From assembly GCF_008065375.1 (NCBI RefSeq), contig NZ_VJYI01000002.1, forward strand, positions 248,001 through 312,000: DNA of 64,000 nucleotides, in the 5' to 3' direction. Each line of letters starts with the position of its first letter. Position 1 is the stretch's first letter. Of the stretch, positions 1 through 8,270 are shown piece after piece. A model generated the notes under the pieces. That model saw nothing but the letters and a program-made list of their open reading frames with translations, was not told the DNA's origin and made no database searches. Source of the stretch: Nonomuraea sp. SYSU D8015 (GTDB lineage: Bacteria > Actinomycetota > Actinomycetes > Streptosporangiales > Streptosporangiaceae). The position numbers and the translations under genes were made by a program.

Positions 1-393
1 CCCGTGGTCGGTGAACTCGTCGAGGCACGTGTCGGCCATCACCACGATGGAGTCGCCGACCTCGGCGTTCACATCCCGCAGCGCGATCTGCAGGACGCCG
101 TCGGGGTCGTCGGCGGCCGAGCCGCGGGCGTCCTTCACGGCCGGGATGCCGAACAGGATCAGCCCGCCCACGCCCGCCTCGGCGGCCTCGTGCGCGGCCT
201 TGCGCAGCGAGTCGCGGGTGTGCTGCACCACGCCCGGCATGGAGGCGACGGGCTGCGGCTCGGCGATGCCCTCCTTGACGAACAGGGGCAGGATCAGGTC
301 GGCGGCGTGCAGCCGGGTGCCGGCCACCATGCGCCGCAGCGCGGGGGTGCGGCGCAGCCGCCGAGGCCTGGCCACGGGGAATCGCGCGCTCAT
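1..393 (-). CDS. hemB: delta-aminolevulinic acid dehydratase (porphobilinogen synthase), C-terminus outside the window
   Basis: Condenses two 5-aminolevulinate molecules to porphobilinogen in the cytoplasm, the second committed step of tetrapyrrole synthesis. Only the first 131 residues are in the window and the reading frame runs off the left edge. The N-terminus reads MSARFPVARPRRLRRTPALR, followed by the family's LILPLFVKEG segment and a VMADTCLDEFTDHG stretch, which contains the metal-site cysteine region of HemB. The ATG shares one base with the stop codon of the upstream hemD fusion (TGATG), so translation is probably coupled. It is the last visible gene of the rex-hem operon. The identification is firm; the protein end cannot be seen. 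Confidence 0.93.
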   Translation of the reverse strand, partial: MSARFPVARPRRLRRTPALRRMVAGTRLHAADLILPLFVKEGIAEPQPVASMPGVVQHTRDSLRKAAHEAAEAGVGGLILFGIPAVKDARGSAADDPDGVLQIALRDVNAEVGDSIVVMADTCLDEFTDHG

Positions 394-1952
394 CAAGGTC
401 TCCTTCTCCTCGCGCCACGGCGGTTCTGTGAGGGCCGGCGCGGGGTGTCGCCCGCGGCCAGGGCCGCCTGGCGCTGCTTGGCACCGAACTCGGCCAGCGC
501 GGCGGCCAAGGCGGATGCGGATGGTTTGTCAGCCATGACGTCGACCCGGAGCCCGAACTCCTCGGCGGTCTTGGCCGTCTGCGGCCCGATGACCGCGATC
601 ACGGTGACGTTGTGCGGCTTGCCCGCGATGCCCACCAGGTTGCGCACGGTGGACGAGGACGTGAAGAGCACGGCGTCGAAGCCGCCGCCCTTGATCGCCT
701 CGCGGATGGGCGCGGGCGGCGGCGCGGCCCGCACGGTGCGGTACGCGGTGACGTCGTCGCACTCCCAGCCCAGCTCGGTGAGCCCGGCCACCAGCGTGTC
801 GGTCGAGATGTCGGCCCGCGGCAGCAGCACCCGGTTGATCGGGTCGAGCATCGAGTCGTACGGCGGCCACTCGGCCACCAGCCCCTCGGACGACTGCTCG
901 CCCGACGGCAGCAGGTCGGGCTTGACCCCGAACTCGACCAGGGCCCGCGCGGTCGCGTCGCCCACGGCCGCCACCTTGAGGCCGGCGAAGGCGCGGGCGT
1001 CGAGGCCGTATTCCTCGAACTTCTCGCGTACGGCCTTGACCGCGTTCGCGCTGGTGAAGGCCACCCACTCGTAGCGGCCCGTGACCAGGCCCTTGATCGC
1101 CCGGTCCATCTGCTGCGGCGTGCGGGGCGGCTCCACCGAGATCGTCGGCACCTCCTCCGGCACCGCGCCGTACGCGACGAGCTGCTCGGACAGGCTGCGC
1201 GACTGCTCCTTGGTGCGCGGCACCAGCACCCGCCACCCGAACAGCGGCTTGGTCTCGAACCACGACAGTTTGTCCCGCAGCCCCACGGCCTCGCCGACCA
1301 CGATCAGCGCGGGCTCGGTGAAGCCGGCGTGCTTGAGGTCGGCCTGGAGCCGGCCGAGCGAGGACACGACGGTGTACTGCTCGGTGGTGGTGCCGCCGCT
1401 GCTGACCGCGACGGGAGTGGTGTCGGGCTTGCCGCCGGCGATGAGGGCCTTGCCGATGGCCACGGCGTCGCCGAGGCCGTTGTAGATCACCAGCGTGCCG
1501 CGGCAGGCGGCGTGGTGGTCCCAGTCCTGCTCATGAGCGGCGTCGACGATCCGGAACTCGGGCACGGCCGTCGCCGGCGGGATGCCCGCGTAGGTCAGCA
1601 CGGCGGTCGCGGGCGGCACGCCGGGCACGATCTCGAAGTCCACCTCCGCCGCGGCGCAGGCCGCGACCTCCTCGGTGATCGAGGAGAAGAGCATGGGATC
1701 GCCCGCGCACAGGCGCACCACGACCTGCCCGCCTTTGGCGCGCTTGACGACCCCGGCCTTGACGTCGTCGCCCTCGACGACCTGGACGCCTTCGCGGCAG
1801 TGACGCAGCAGCGGGCGGTGCGCTTCCTCGCCGAGCACGACGGCGTCGGCCTTGCCGAGCAGCTCGGCGGCGCGGAGCGTCAGCAGGTTGGGGTCACCGG
1901 GACCCGCCCCCACGAACGCGACGAAACCGGAGGTTGGACTATCGGAGCTCAA
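393..1952 (-). CDS. hemD: fused uroporphyrinogen-III C-methyltransferase / uroporphyrinogen-III synthase
   Basis: 519 residues with two enzymes in one chain. Residues about 8-250 form a SAM-dependent uroporphyrinogen-III methyltransferase (CobA/SUMT) domain that begins with the nucleotide loop FVGAGPGDPNLLTLRAAELL and leads to precorrin-2 (sirohaem and cobalamin). Residues about 260-505 form a HemD domain that cyclises hydroxymethylbilane to uroporphyrinogen III (WRVLVPRTKEQSRSLSEQL, later VAFTSANAVKAV). Fusions of this kind are standard in actinobacteria. The gene overlaps hemC by four bases (ATGA) and hemB by one. The extreme C-terminus is basic and low in complexity. Both branches of tetrapyrrole synthesis would be fed by this protein. 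Confidence 0.93.
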   Translation of the reverse strand: MSSDSPTSGFVAFVGAGPGDPNLLTLRAAELLGKADAVVLGEEAHRPLLRHCREGVQVVEGDDVKAGVVKRAKGGQVVVRLCAGDPMLFSSITEEVAACAAAEVDFEIVPGVPPATAVLTYAGIPPATAVPEFRIVDAAHEQDWDHHAACRGTLVIYNGLGDAVAIGKALIAGGKPDTTPVAVSSGGTTTEQYTVVSSLGRLQADLKHAGFTEPALIVVGEAVGLRDKLSWFETKPLFGWRVLVPRTKEQSRSLSEQLVAYGAVPEEVPTISVEPPRTPQQMDRAIKGLVTGRYEWVAFTSANAVKAVREKFEEYGLDARAFAGLKVAAVGDATARALVEFGVKPDLLPSGEQSSEGLVAEWPPYDSMLDPINRVLLPRADISTDTLVAGLTELGWECDDVTAYRTVRAAPPPAPIREAIKGGGFDAVLFTSSSTVRNLVGIAGKPHNVTVIAVIGPQTAKTAEEFGLRVDVMADKPSASALAAALAEFGAKQRQAALAAGDTPRRPSQNRRGARRRRP

Positions 1953-2848
1953 TGGGAATGCTCCCCCATCAATCTGTCGGCGCCTTCGGCGATCATCTCG
2001 GCCGCCAGGCGGCGGCCCAGGTTAACAGCCTCCGAAGGAGAGCCGGCGGTGGACTTGCGGACCGCCTCGCGGCCGTCGATGGCGACGACCACGGCGGTCA
2101 AGTTCAGAGTGTGCCCGTCATCGACCGCGAACGCACCCACTGGTGCCGAGCAGCCGGCCTCGAGGGCGTTGAGCACGGCGCGCTCCGCGGTCACCGCGGA
2201 GCGGGTGCACGGGTCGTCGAGCACGCTCAGGAACTCGATCAGATCGGGCCGGTCAGAGCGGCACTCGACGGCCAGCGCGCCCTGGCCGGGAGCGGGCAGC
2301 AACTCCTCGATCTCGAAGATCTGGGCGATGTCCGCGCTGCGGCCGATCCTGGTCAGGCCGGCCGAGGCCAGCACGACCGCGTCGAGCTCGCCTGATGTTA
2401 CCTTGCCGATGCGGGTGTCGGCGTTGCCGCGGATCGGGACGTACTCCAGGTCGGGGCGCAGCGCGCTCAGCATGGCGATCCGGCGCGGGGAGCCGGTGCC
2501 GACCCGGGCGCCGGACGGGAGGTCGGCGAACTTGTGCGGGCTCACCAGCGCGTCCCGGTGGTCGTGGCGGGCCGGGATCGCGGCCAGCGTGAAGCGCGGG
2601 TCCTGCGTGGTCGGCAGGTCCTTCAGCGAGTGGACGGCGAAGTCGATCTCGTCCTCGAGCAGCTTGTCGCGCAGCGCGGTGACGAACACGCCCGTGCCGC
2701 CGAGCTGGGCGAGGTGGGCCTTGGTGACGTCGCCGAAGGTCGTGACGCCCACGAGCTCGATCGCACGCCCGGTGCGCTCGGTGTAGGCGTCGGCCACCAT
2801 CTGCGACTGCGTGGTGGCCAGCAGGCTCCGGCGGGTCCCCAGCCTCAC
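1949..2848 (-). CDS. hemC: porphobilinogen deaminase (hydroxymethylbilane synthase)
   Basis: Polymerises four porphobilinogens into the linear tetrapyrrole hydroxymethylbilane. The 299 residues match the usual family length. The N-terminus MRLGTRRSLLATTQSQMVAD is diagnostic, the active-site region FAVHSLKDLPT is present, and the C-terminal domain carries EAGCSAPVGAF, whose cysteine binds the dipyrromethane cofactor. The start overlaps the end of hemA by four bases (ATGA) and the stop overlaps hemD in the same way, which indicates a tightly coupled operon. Nothing unusual was seen. Confidence 0.96.
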   Translation of the reverse strand: MRLGTRRSLLATTQSQMVADAYTERTGRAIELVGVTTFGDVTKAHLAQLGGTGVFVTALRDKLLEDEIDFAVHSLKDLPTTQDPRFTLAAIPARHDHRDALVSPHKFADLPSGARVGTGSPRRIAMLSALRPDLEYVPIRGNADTRIGKVTSGELDAVVLASAGLTRIGRSADIAQIFEIEELLPAPGQGALAVECRSDRPDLIEFLSVLDDPCTRSAVTAERAVLNALEAGCSAPVGAFAVDDGHTLNLTAVVVAIDGREAVRKSTAGSPSEAVNLGRRLAAEMIAEGADRLMGEHSH

Positions 2849-4101
2849 AGCTCCACCTCTCTCACGGCCTCGGGCACCTTCGGATCCAGGTTGAACAGCT
2901 CACGCAGCGCCTCCGCATAATGATCGCCTCCGGGGGAGGTGGCGAGCTGCTTGACACGCACGGTCGGCTCGTGGAGCAGCTTGTCGACGATCCGCTGAAT
3001 GGTCATGGTGACCTCGTCCTTGGCCCGCTCGTCGAGGTCGGGCACCCGCATGAGGAGGCGGCCGAGCTCGGACTCGACCACGCTCGCGGCCTTGCTGCGC
3101 AGCGCGACCACGGTCGGCGTGACCTTGGCGGCCCGCTCGGCGTCGAGGTAGGCCCGCAGCTCCTCCACGACGAGGGCGCGTACGGACGGGACCGCGTCGC
3201 CCTCCCGCGAGCCGATGCCGGACTCCTGGATCGTCTCGAGGTCGACCAGCGTGACGCCGGGCACCTGGCGCACGGCCGGGTCGATGTCGTGCGGCAGCGC
3301 GAGGTCGAGCAGGAAGACCGGGCGGCTCAGCATGGCCGGCGTGATGACGTGGCGGCCCGCGCCCGTGCAGGTGATCACGATGTCGGCATCGGCCAGCTCG
3401 CGCTGCACGGCGGAGAACTCGACCGCCCGGCCGCCGACGTTCGCGGCCAGCCGGGCGCCGCGCTCGTACGTGCGGTTGGCCACGACGATGTCGGTGACGC
3501 CCGCGCGCGCCAGCGTGACGGCGGCCAGCGAGCTCATGGAGCCGGCGCCGACCACCAGGGCCCGCTTGCCTGCCAGCTCGCCCGCCAGCGCGAGGCCCGC
3601 CGTGACCAGCGAGGCGCCGGCCTGGTCGATGCCGGTGTCGGTGTGGGCCCGCTTGCCGACCCGCAGCGCCTGCTGGACCAGGTCGTTGAGGGTGGCTCCG
3701 ACGGTGCCGTGGCGCTGCGCCAGTTTGAGCGCCCGGCGGACCTGCCCGAGGATCTGGCCCTCGCCGACGACCATGGAGTCGAGCCCGCACACCACGGAGA
3801 ACAGGTGCTCGACCGCCTGCTCCTCGTAGTGCACGTAGAGGTGCGGCGTCAGCTCCTCGACCGGGACGCCGGAGTGCCGGCTCAGGAGGTGGCCGATCGC
3901 CGTGACGGCGGCGTGGAAACGGTCGACTGTGACGTAGACCTCGACCCGGTTGCAGGTCGAGACCACCATGGCCTCCGCGACGCAGGGGTCCTGCTGCACG
4001 TCGTGCAGGAGTTTGACGAGGGCGTCACCCGTCACGGAGACGCGCTCGAGCAGAGCCACCGGAGAGGTCCGGTGGCTGAGTCCGATAGCCAGAACACTCA
4101 T
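2845..4101 (-). CDS. hemA: glutamyl-tRNA reductase
   Basis: Reduces glutamyl-tRNA with NADPH to glutamate-1-semialdehyde, the first and regulated step of the C5 haem pathway. 418 residues. The N-terminal catalytic domain has GLSHRTSPVALLERV and the nucleophilic cysteine at residue 50 in VVSTCNRVEVY, the position known in the family. VVGAGSMSSLAAVTLARAG is the NADPH-binding Rossmann loop, and the C-terminal third is the helical dimerisation domain. The gene overlaps rex and hemC by four bases each. A Rex operator in front of the operon implies control by the NADH/NAD+ ratio. Confidence 0.96.
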   Translation of the reverse strand: MSVLAIGLSHRTSPVALLERVSVTGDALVKLLHDVQQDPCVAEAMVVSTCNRVEVYVTVDRFHAAVTAIGHLLSRHSGVPVEELTPHLYVHYEEQAVEHLFSVVCGLDSMVVGEGQILGQVRRALKLAQRHGTVGATLNDLVQQALRVGKRAHTDTGIDQAGASLVTAGLALAGELAGKRALVVGAGSMSSLAAVTLARAGVTDIVVANRTYERGARLAANVGGRAVEFSAVQRELADADIVITCTGAGRHVITPAMLSRPVFLLDLALPHDIDPAVRQVPGVTLVDLETIQESGIGSREGDAVPSVRALVVEELRAYLDAERAAKVTPTVVALRSKAASVVESELGRLLMRVPDLDERAKDEVTMTIQRIVDKLLHEPTVRVKQLATSPGGDHYAEALRELFNLDPKVPEAVREVEL

Positions 4102-4775
4102 TGACTGTCCACCGCCATGAGTGGCCCCCCAGCCTTGCGTTGCTCGTGGAACGCGAGAATCTGCAGTTCGATTGATAGGTCGACTTTACGGACATCGACG
4201 CCGTCCGGCACGGAAAGCACAACTGGGGCGAAGTTCAGGATGCTGGTGACGCCTACGGATATCACGCGTTCGCAGACCTCCTGCGCCGCCTCCGCCGGTG
4301 TCGCCAGCACCACGATGGAGACTCCACGCCGTTTGATGACGGCTTCCAGTTCATCGATGTGCTCAACATTCAACCCCGCGATGGTGTCACCCACGACTTC
4401 GGGGTCGGCGTCGACGAGCGCCGCCACCCGGAAGCCTCTGGAGACGAAACCGCCGTAGTTGGCCAGCGCGCGGCCGAGGTTGCCGACCCCGACGATAGCT
4501 ACCGCCCAGTCCTGCGTCAGCCCGAGCTCGCGGGAGATCTGGTAGACGAGGTATTCCACGTCATAGCCTACGCCGCGCGTGCCGTACGAACCGAGATGTG
4601 ACAAATCCTTGCGGAGTTTGGCGGAGTTGACGCCGGCGGCCACGGCCAGGTCCTCGGAGCTGACGGTGGCGATGCCCCGCTCGGCCATCCCGTGCAGCGC
4701 CCGGAGGTACAACGGCAGCCTGGCGACCGTCGCCTCGGGAATACCGCGGTCACGGGGCTGGGACGGGCTCTTCAC
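4098..4775 (-). CDS. rex: redox-sensing transcriptional repressor Rex
   Basis: Homodimeric repressor that binds DNA when NAD+ is high and releases it when NADH rises on oxygen limitation. 225 residues. The N-terminal winged helix spans about residues 10-80 (RKDLSHLGSYGTRGVGYDV), followed by a Rossmann NAD(H) domain with IVGVGNLGRALANYGG and a C-terminal swapped helix. The GTG start at 4775 has a GGAG about nine bases upstream. It is the first gene of the rex-hemACDB operon, with a near-perfect Rex operator 76 bases upstream, so autoregulation is expected as in Streptomyces coelicolor, where Rex heads the same hem cluster. Confidence 0.96.
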   Translation of the reverse strand: MKSPSQPRDRGIPEATVARLPLYLRALHGMAERGIATVSSEDLAVAAGVNSAKLRKDLSHLGSYGTRGVGYDVEYLVYQISRELGLTQDWAVAIVGVGNLGRALANYGGFVSRGFRVAALVDADPEVVGDTIAGLNVEHIDELEAVIKRRGVSIVVLATPAEAAQEVCERVISVGVTSILNFAPVVLSVPDGVDVRKVDLSIELQILAFHEQRKAGGPLMAVDSQ

Positions 4776-4850
4776 GTGCCGGAGCTCCAGGGGACGGGCG
4801 GCTTGGGGACCGCGTGAACGGGAATCGAACCGTCTTTCAGGTTAATCCCT

Positions 4851-4868
4851 TTGTGAACCGGTGCACAA
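4851..4868. promoter_or_regulatory. Rex operator (ROP site)
   Basis: TTGTGAACCGGTGCACAA: 7-base arms around a 4-base centre, with one mismatch to the actinobacterial Rex consensus TTGTGAA-N4-TTCACAA (G for T at the second position of the right arm). It lies in the 116-base gap between divergent rex and the glutaredoxin-like gene, 23 bases before the latter's start codon, so it could act on both promoters. Confidence 0.85.
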
Positions 4869-4879
4869 AGTCACCCGGG

Positions 4880-4885
4880 TAGCGT
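4880..4885 (+). promoter_or_regulatory. -10 element of a probable leaderless transcript (glutaredoxin-like gene)
   Basis: TAGCGT fits TANNNT and ends six bases before the ATG at 4892. No Shine-Dalgarno sequence precedes that ATG. No clear -35 was seen; the Rex operator sits where one would be expected. Confidence 0.45.
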
Positions 4886-4891
4886 GGTGCC

Positions 4892-5128
4892 ATGCATCGC
4901 ATCACGCTGATCGGCAAGCCCGGCTGTCACTTGTGTGACGACGCGCGTGAGGTCGTCGCCAGGGTGGCCGACGAGCTCGGCGTGCCGTGGGAGGAGGTCA
5001 GCATCGAGAGCTCCGAGGAGCTCAGGGAGAAGTACTGGGAGATGATCCCGGTGACGTTGATCGACGGCGTGCAGCACGACTTCTGGCGGGTCGACGAGGG
5101 CCGCCTGCGGGAGGCGCTCAGAACATAG
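4892..5128 (+). CDS. glutaredoxin-like thiol-disulfide protein
   Basis: A 78-residue thioredoxin-fold protein with the redox motif CHLC in ITLIGKPGCHLCDDAREVV at the N-terminus and a C-terminal WRVDEGRLREAL helix. These small proteins reduce disulfides or exchange thiols; the substrate is unknown. The cis-proline strand is MIPVTLIDGVQ. The gene diverges from rex and lies directly downstream of the Rex operator, so NADH-responsive expression is plausible. The transcript may be leaderless. Its end overlaps the convergent membrane-protein gene by 11 bases. The glutaredoxin name is a fold assignment only; glutathione is generally absent from actinobacteria, so mycothiol or a thioredoxin-type partner is more likely. 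Confidence 0.85.
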   Translation: MHRITLIGKPGCHLCDDAREVVARVADELGVPWEEVSIESSEELREKYWEMIPVTLIDGVQHDFWRVDEGRLREALRT

Positions 5129-6629
5129 CGGACGGCAGCGGCACCACCTTCGCGGCGTTGACGTTGAGCTCGATGACGTTGGTGGCCAGCACCATGGACT
5201 GCCGCTCGTTGACGAACCTCTCGACGTGCGGCTGGCGCTGGTGGTCGCGGTAGGCCACCTCGTCGCGGTAGAGCTCGTAGACGATGCGCTGCAGAGGGGC
5301 CGACTTGACCGCGTGGCAGGCGTAGACCAGGGTGTCGGGCTCGCCGCGGCGCACGGCCTCGACCGTCGCCTCGGCCAGCCGGTCGAACGCCTCGCCCGCG
5401 CCGTCCATGATCGTGAAGACGGTGAGGAGGCCGTAGATGTTCGGCGAGGGCTTGCCGGAGCCGGACTGCGGCTGGGCTTGGGGCTGGGGCTGGCTGGGCG
5501 AGAACAGCTCAGCGCCGGAGAAGAGCATCCCCGTGGCCGGCCCGGACGGCGGCGGGCCGGGCGGCATCGCGTAGTCGGCGCGCTGGGAGGGCATCCCCTG
5601 CTGCCGCGGCGGCACGCCCTGCTGCTGGGGCGGGACGCCCTGCTGCTGGGGCATGCCCTGCTGGGGCGGGACGCCGTTCATGATGTAGCCGGTCGACGGG
5701 CCCGCGTCGGGGGCCGGCGGCGCCATGCGGGCGGCGTAGTCGACCTCCCTCTCCCCGGCCCGGTATTCGGCCACCAGGTCGCCCAGACCGGCCGGCCTGC
5801 GCGGCGGGGTGGGCGGCAGGTCCGCGGCGGGCGCGGGCTCGGGCATGGCCCTGCGCCCGCGTGGGGCACGCTCGTCGGGCGGCATCGGCCGCTCCTCCCT
5901 GTGCTGCGCGCGTTGGGGCACCTGCTCCTGGGGACCGGAGAGGTCTTCCTCGTCGTCCTCGTACGGCGCCAGCGGCCGCAGCACGGTGTACCAGATCGCC
6001 GCCCCCGCCACCGCCAGCAGCGCCGTGGTGAACAGCGGCGGCACCGCGAACCTCATCGCGCCCACCAGCGCGATCCCCGACGGGACGATGACCAGTGACG
6101 CGTGCAGGTTGTCGGTGTCGTATTCGTCGCCGCTGCGCCACTTGAGCCCCGCGACCACCAGCATGGCCAGCATGACCAGCACCGATACGGCGTGCACGCC
6201 GATCAGCAGGTAGGTGGGGAAGATGCCCCAGAACGTCGAGGCCGCGGGCAGCACCTTGCCCATGTCGCTCGACTTGAGCGGATCGAAGATCATGATCACG
6301 CCGGCGACGATCGTCAGCGCGATGCCCATGAGCCAGGCCAGGAACCGCGGCGGCACCCGCTCGGCCAGCAGTTGGATCATGCCGACGGCCAGCCAGAGCG
6401 GCGCCAGCATCGACCCCGTCACTTGGTAGAGCCGGAACGTGACCGATCCGAACCCCGTGAGGTAGCCGATGCCGATCACACCGAGTGACAGGCACAACGC
6501 CACGGCCGCGACGGTCCAGGCGATCAGCCAGCCCTCGGGCTCGTCGCGCAACCGGCGGATCAGGGCGCCGGCCGCGAAGGCGGCGAGGAGCGCACCGGCG
6601 AAACCAAAGACAGCAACGAGGATCTCCAT
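5118..6629 (-). CDS. multi-spanning membrane protein with C-terminal monooxygenase-like (ABM) domain
   Basis: 503 residues in three parts. Residues about 1-220 form roughly six or seven hydrophobic helices, starting at MEILVAVFGFAGALLAAFAAG and ending with an AVAGAAIWYTVLRPL helix. Residues about 225-390 are a disordered Pro/Gln-rich linker with repeated PPQQQG-type units. Residues about 398-503 resemble the antibiotic-biosynthesis-monooxygenase ferredoxin-like fold (NIYGLLTVFTIMDGAGEAF, later QRIVYELYRDEVAYRDHQRQ and HVERF). The cytoplasmic ABM domain would be tethered to the membrane. Its position between the Rex locus and the BldN-like sigma gene suggests a role in envelope or redox signalling, but function is unknown. 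The ATG at 6629 is preceded by weak ribosome-binding sequence. Confidence 0.8.
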   Translation of the reverse strand: MEILVAVFGFAGALLAAFAAGALIRRLRDEPEGWLIAWTVAAVALCLSLGVIGIGYLTGFGSVTFRLYQVTGSMLAPLWLAVGMIQLLAERVPPRFLAWLMGIALTIVAGVIMIFDPLKSSDMGKVLPAASTFWGIFPTYLLIGVHAVSVLVMLAMLVVAGLKWRSGDEYDTDNLHASLVIVPSGIALVGAMRFAVPPLFTTALLAVAGAAIWYTVLRPLAPYEDDEEDLSGPQEQVPQRAQHREERPMPPDERAPRGRRAMPEPAPAADLPPTPPRRPAGLGDLVAEYRAGEREVDYAARMAPPAPDAGPSTGYIMNGVPPQQGMPQQQGVPPQQQGVPPRQQGMPSQRADYAMPPGPPPSGPATGMLFSGAELFSPSQPQPQAQPQSGSGKPSPNIYGLLTVFTIMDGAGEAFDRLAEATVEAVRRGEPDTLVYACHAVKSAPLQRIVYELYRDEVAYRDHQRQPHVERFVNERQSMVLATNVIELNVNAAKVVPLPSAMF

Positions 6630-6807
6630 GGTGACTCCAATGCTGCCGGACGATGCCTCCCAGCCGGTAGCCGAAGAGGGAACAGGTCGAACCTCACCGT
6701 ATCCGCCGATTACGCCTAGTCATGCCAGCACGCTGTGGATTGTGGAATTTCCGGTTGATTTCTAGAGTGTTCGAGCACGCCGCACCCCTTACCCCTAGGG
6801 ATACCGG

Positions 6808-7470
6808 ATGCCTGACTCGTCGCCGTTCGCCGGGCTGCTTGCTCCAGCGGTCGCTGGACCTGCCCGGACGGGCGAGCTCGCCGTGCGCGAAGAAGTACGT
6901 GAGGAAGCACGCGAAGACGTGCTCGACGACGTACGCACGCTCGTGCTGCACGCCAAGAACGGAAGCACGGAGTCCTTTGGCACGCTCTACGACCGATATG
7001 TGGATCTGGTCTACCGCTACATCTACTTCAGGGTCGGCTCCCACCAGCTCGCCGAGGACCTGACCAGCGAGACTTTTCTTCGGGCGCTGCGCAGGATCGC
7101 CGACTTCACCTGGCAGGGCCGGGATTTCGGCGCTTGGCTCGTGACCATCGCCAGGAACCTGGTGACCGATCACTTCAAGTCGGGGCGGTACCGGCTGGAG
7201 ATCCCCACGGGGGAGATCATCGACGTTCCGCTCGACGGCTCGCACATCCCCGAGAACGCCGTGGTCACGGCCATCATCAACGACCGGGTGCTGCGTGCCG
7301 TCCGAGATCTCAATCCTGAGCAGCAGGAGTGCGTGGTCCTGCGCTTCCTGCACGGCCTCTCGCTCGCGGAAACCGCGCTGATCATGGGGAAGAAGAGTGG
7401 AGCGATCAAAGCGCTGCAGTTCCGCGCCGTACGCGCGCTCGCCAGGGCGCTCAAGCAGGACCTGGCGTAA
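6808..7470 (+). CDS. bldN: ECF RNA polymerase sigma factor, BldN type
   Basis: 220 residues. A charged N-terminal extension of about 50 residues (EEVREEAREDVLDDVRTLVL) precedes region 2 (LYDRYVDLVYRYIYFRVG, AEDLTSETFLRALRRI, FTWQGRDFGAWLVTIARNL) and region 4 (DLNPEQQECVVLRFLHGLSL, then ETALIMGKKSGAIKALQFRA). These blocks follow Streptomyces sigma-BldN closely; BldN drives aerial development genes there. The N-terminal extension is a BldN trait, and in Streptomyces it comes from a proprotein. The next gene is the matching anti-sigma factor. The ATG at 6808 is chosen; the Shine-Dalgarno sequence is weak (AGGG). The symbol is given by similarity and context. Confidence 0.88.
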   Translation: MPDSSPFAGLLAPAVAGPARTGELAVREEVREEAREDVLDDVRTLVLHAKNGSTESFGTLYDRYVDLVYRYIYFRVGSHQLAEDLTSETFLRALRRIADFTWQGRDFGAWLVTIARNLVTDHFKSGRYRLEIPTGEIIDVPLDGSHIPENAVVTAIINDRVLRAVRDLNPEQQECVVLRFLHGLSLAETALIMGKKSGAIKALQFRAVRALARALKQDLA

Positions 7471-7523
7471 CCTCTCCCATCCACTCCTCGTTAGGCAGGT
7501 GTCAAGGCCAGACGGGAGCTGTC

Positions 7524-8174
7524 ATGGGTAGCGCGCGCAGGCGGCGGGAACGCGTGCTCGAGCACCTCACCGAGCTGCGACGCCTGCCCATCGGCGGCGC
7601 GCCGGAGCCGGCCTTCCGCGCCCGGCTGCGTGCCGAGCTGCTCTCGGGCGCCCTCGCCGAGGCCGCCGAGGAGCCCGCCTCCCCGGCCGCGCCCCGGCAC
7701 GCCCGCCGCCGCCCGGCGCGGAGGCGGCCGCTGCTGTCCCATCTGGCCACGTTCGGGCTGGCGGGGGCCATGATGGTGGCGGCGTTCGCCACGTACCAGT
7801 CGGTGCCCGGAGACTCGCTCTACCCGCTCAAACGGGCCGCGGAGAGCACGCTCGTGCGCCTCAGCGCCGACGACGCCGCCCGCGGCGAGCGCGAGCTCAA
7901 CTCCGCCAAGACGCGCGCCAAGGAGGTCGCCTCCCTGCTCGGCTCGTCCGACGACGGGCCGCTGGTCAGCAAGACGCTGACGGAGATGGAGGCGTCGACC
8001 CGGTCCGGCATCCGCAGGCTGGAACGGGCCGAGCCGCGCTCTCCTAAGATCAAGAAGTTCGCGCGGGACCAGAAGAAGGTCGTCCAGCCGATAGTCCCGC
8101 GGCTCGACCAGGAGCAGCAGGCCAAGGCGGAGAGCTATCTGAGCTACATCGCCGGTCTGGCCGCCCCTCAGTGA
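7524..8174 (+). CDS. rsbN: membrane anti-sigma factor of RsbN type (DUF5667)
   Basis: 216 residues. The cytoplasmic N-terminus MGSARRRRERVLEHLTELRR would bind the sigma factor. One membrane helix lies at about residues 78-95 (LATFGLAGAMMVAAFATYQ), followed directly by the DUF5667 signature SVPGDSLYPLKRAAESTLVR and a helical extracytoplasmic domain. In Streptomyces RsbN inhibits sigma-BldN, and its gene also follows bldN. The ATG at 7524 is supported by GGGAG six bases upstream; the longer in-frame extension overlaps the sigma gene and is rejected. The gap to the sigma gene is 53 bases, so co-transcription is likely. Confidence 0.85.
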   Translation: MGSARRRRERVLEHLTELRRLPIGGAPEPAFRARLRAELLSGALAEAAEEPASPAAPRHARRRPARRRPLLSHLATFGLAGAMMVAAFATYQSVPGDSLYPLKRAAESTLVRLSADDAARGERELNSAKTRAKEVASLLGSSDDGPLVSKTLTEMEASTRSGIRRLERAEPRSPKIKKFARDQKKVVQPIVPRLDQEQQAKAESYLSYIAGLAAPQ

Positions 8175-8270
8175 CTCCCACCTTGACGTGAGGGCGGCAC
8201 GACGCAGTGGATGATCGGTGAGAGCCGCGCGGGAGGGGCGAGCTTGCGGGATGCCGGCCTGGCAGGTAAG

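Noticed and set aside
612..2786. 724-residue plus-strand reading frame opposite hemD and hemC
   Set aside because: The opposite strand encodes recognisable haem enzymes. The product is rich in Arg, Gly, His and Asp without any domain, which is typical of antisense frames in GC-rich DNA.
4816..4836. tRNA T-loop-like sequence (GGGAATCGAACC) upstream of rex
   Set aside because: No acceptor stem, anticodon arm or D arm can be built around it on either strand. No tRNA was found anywhere in the window.
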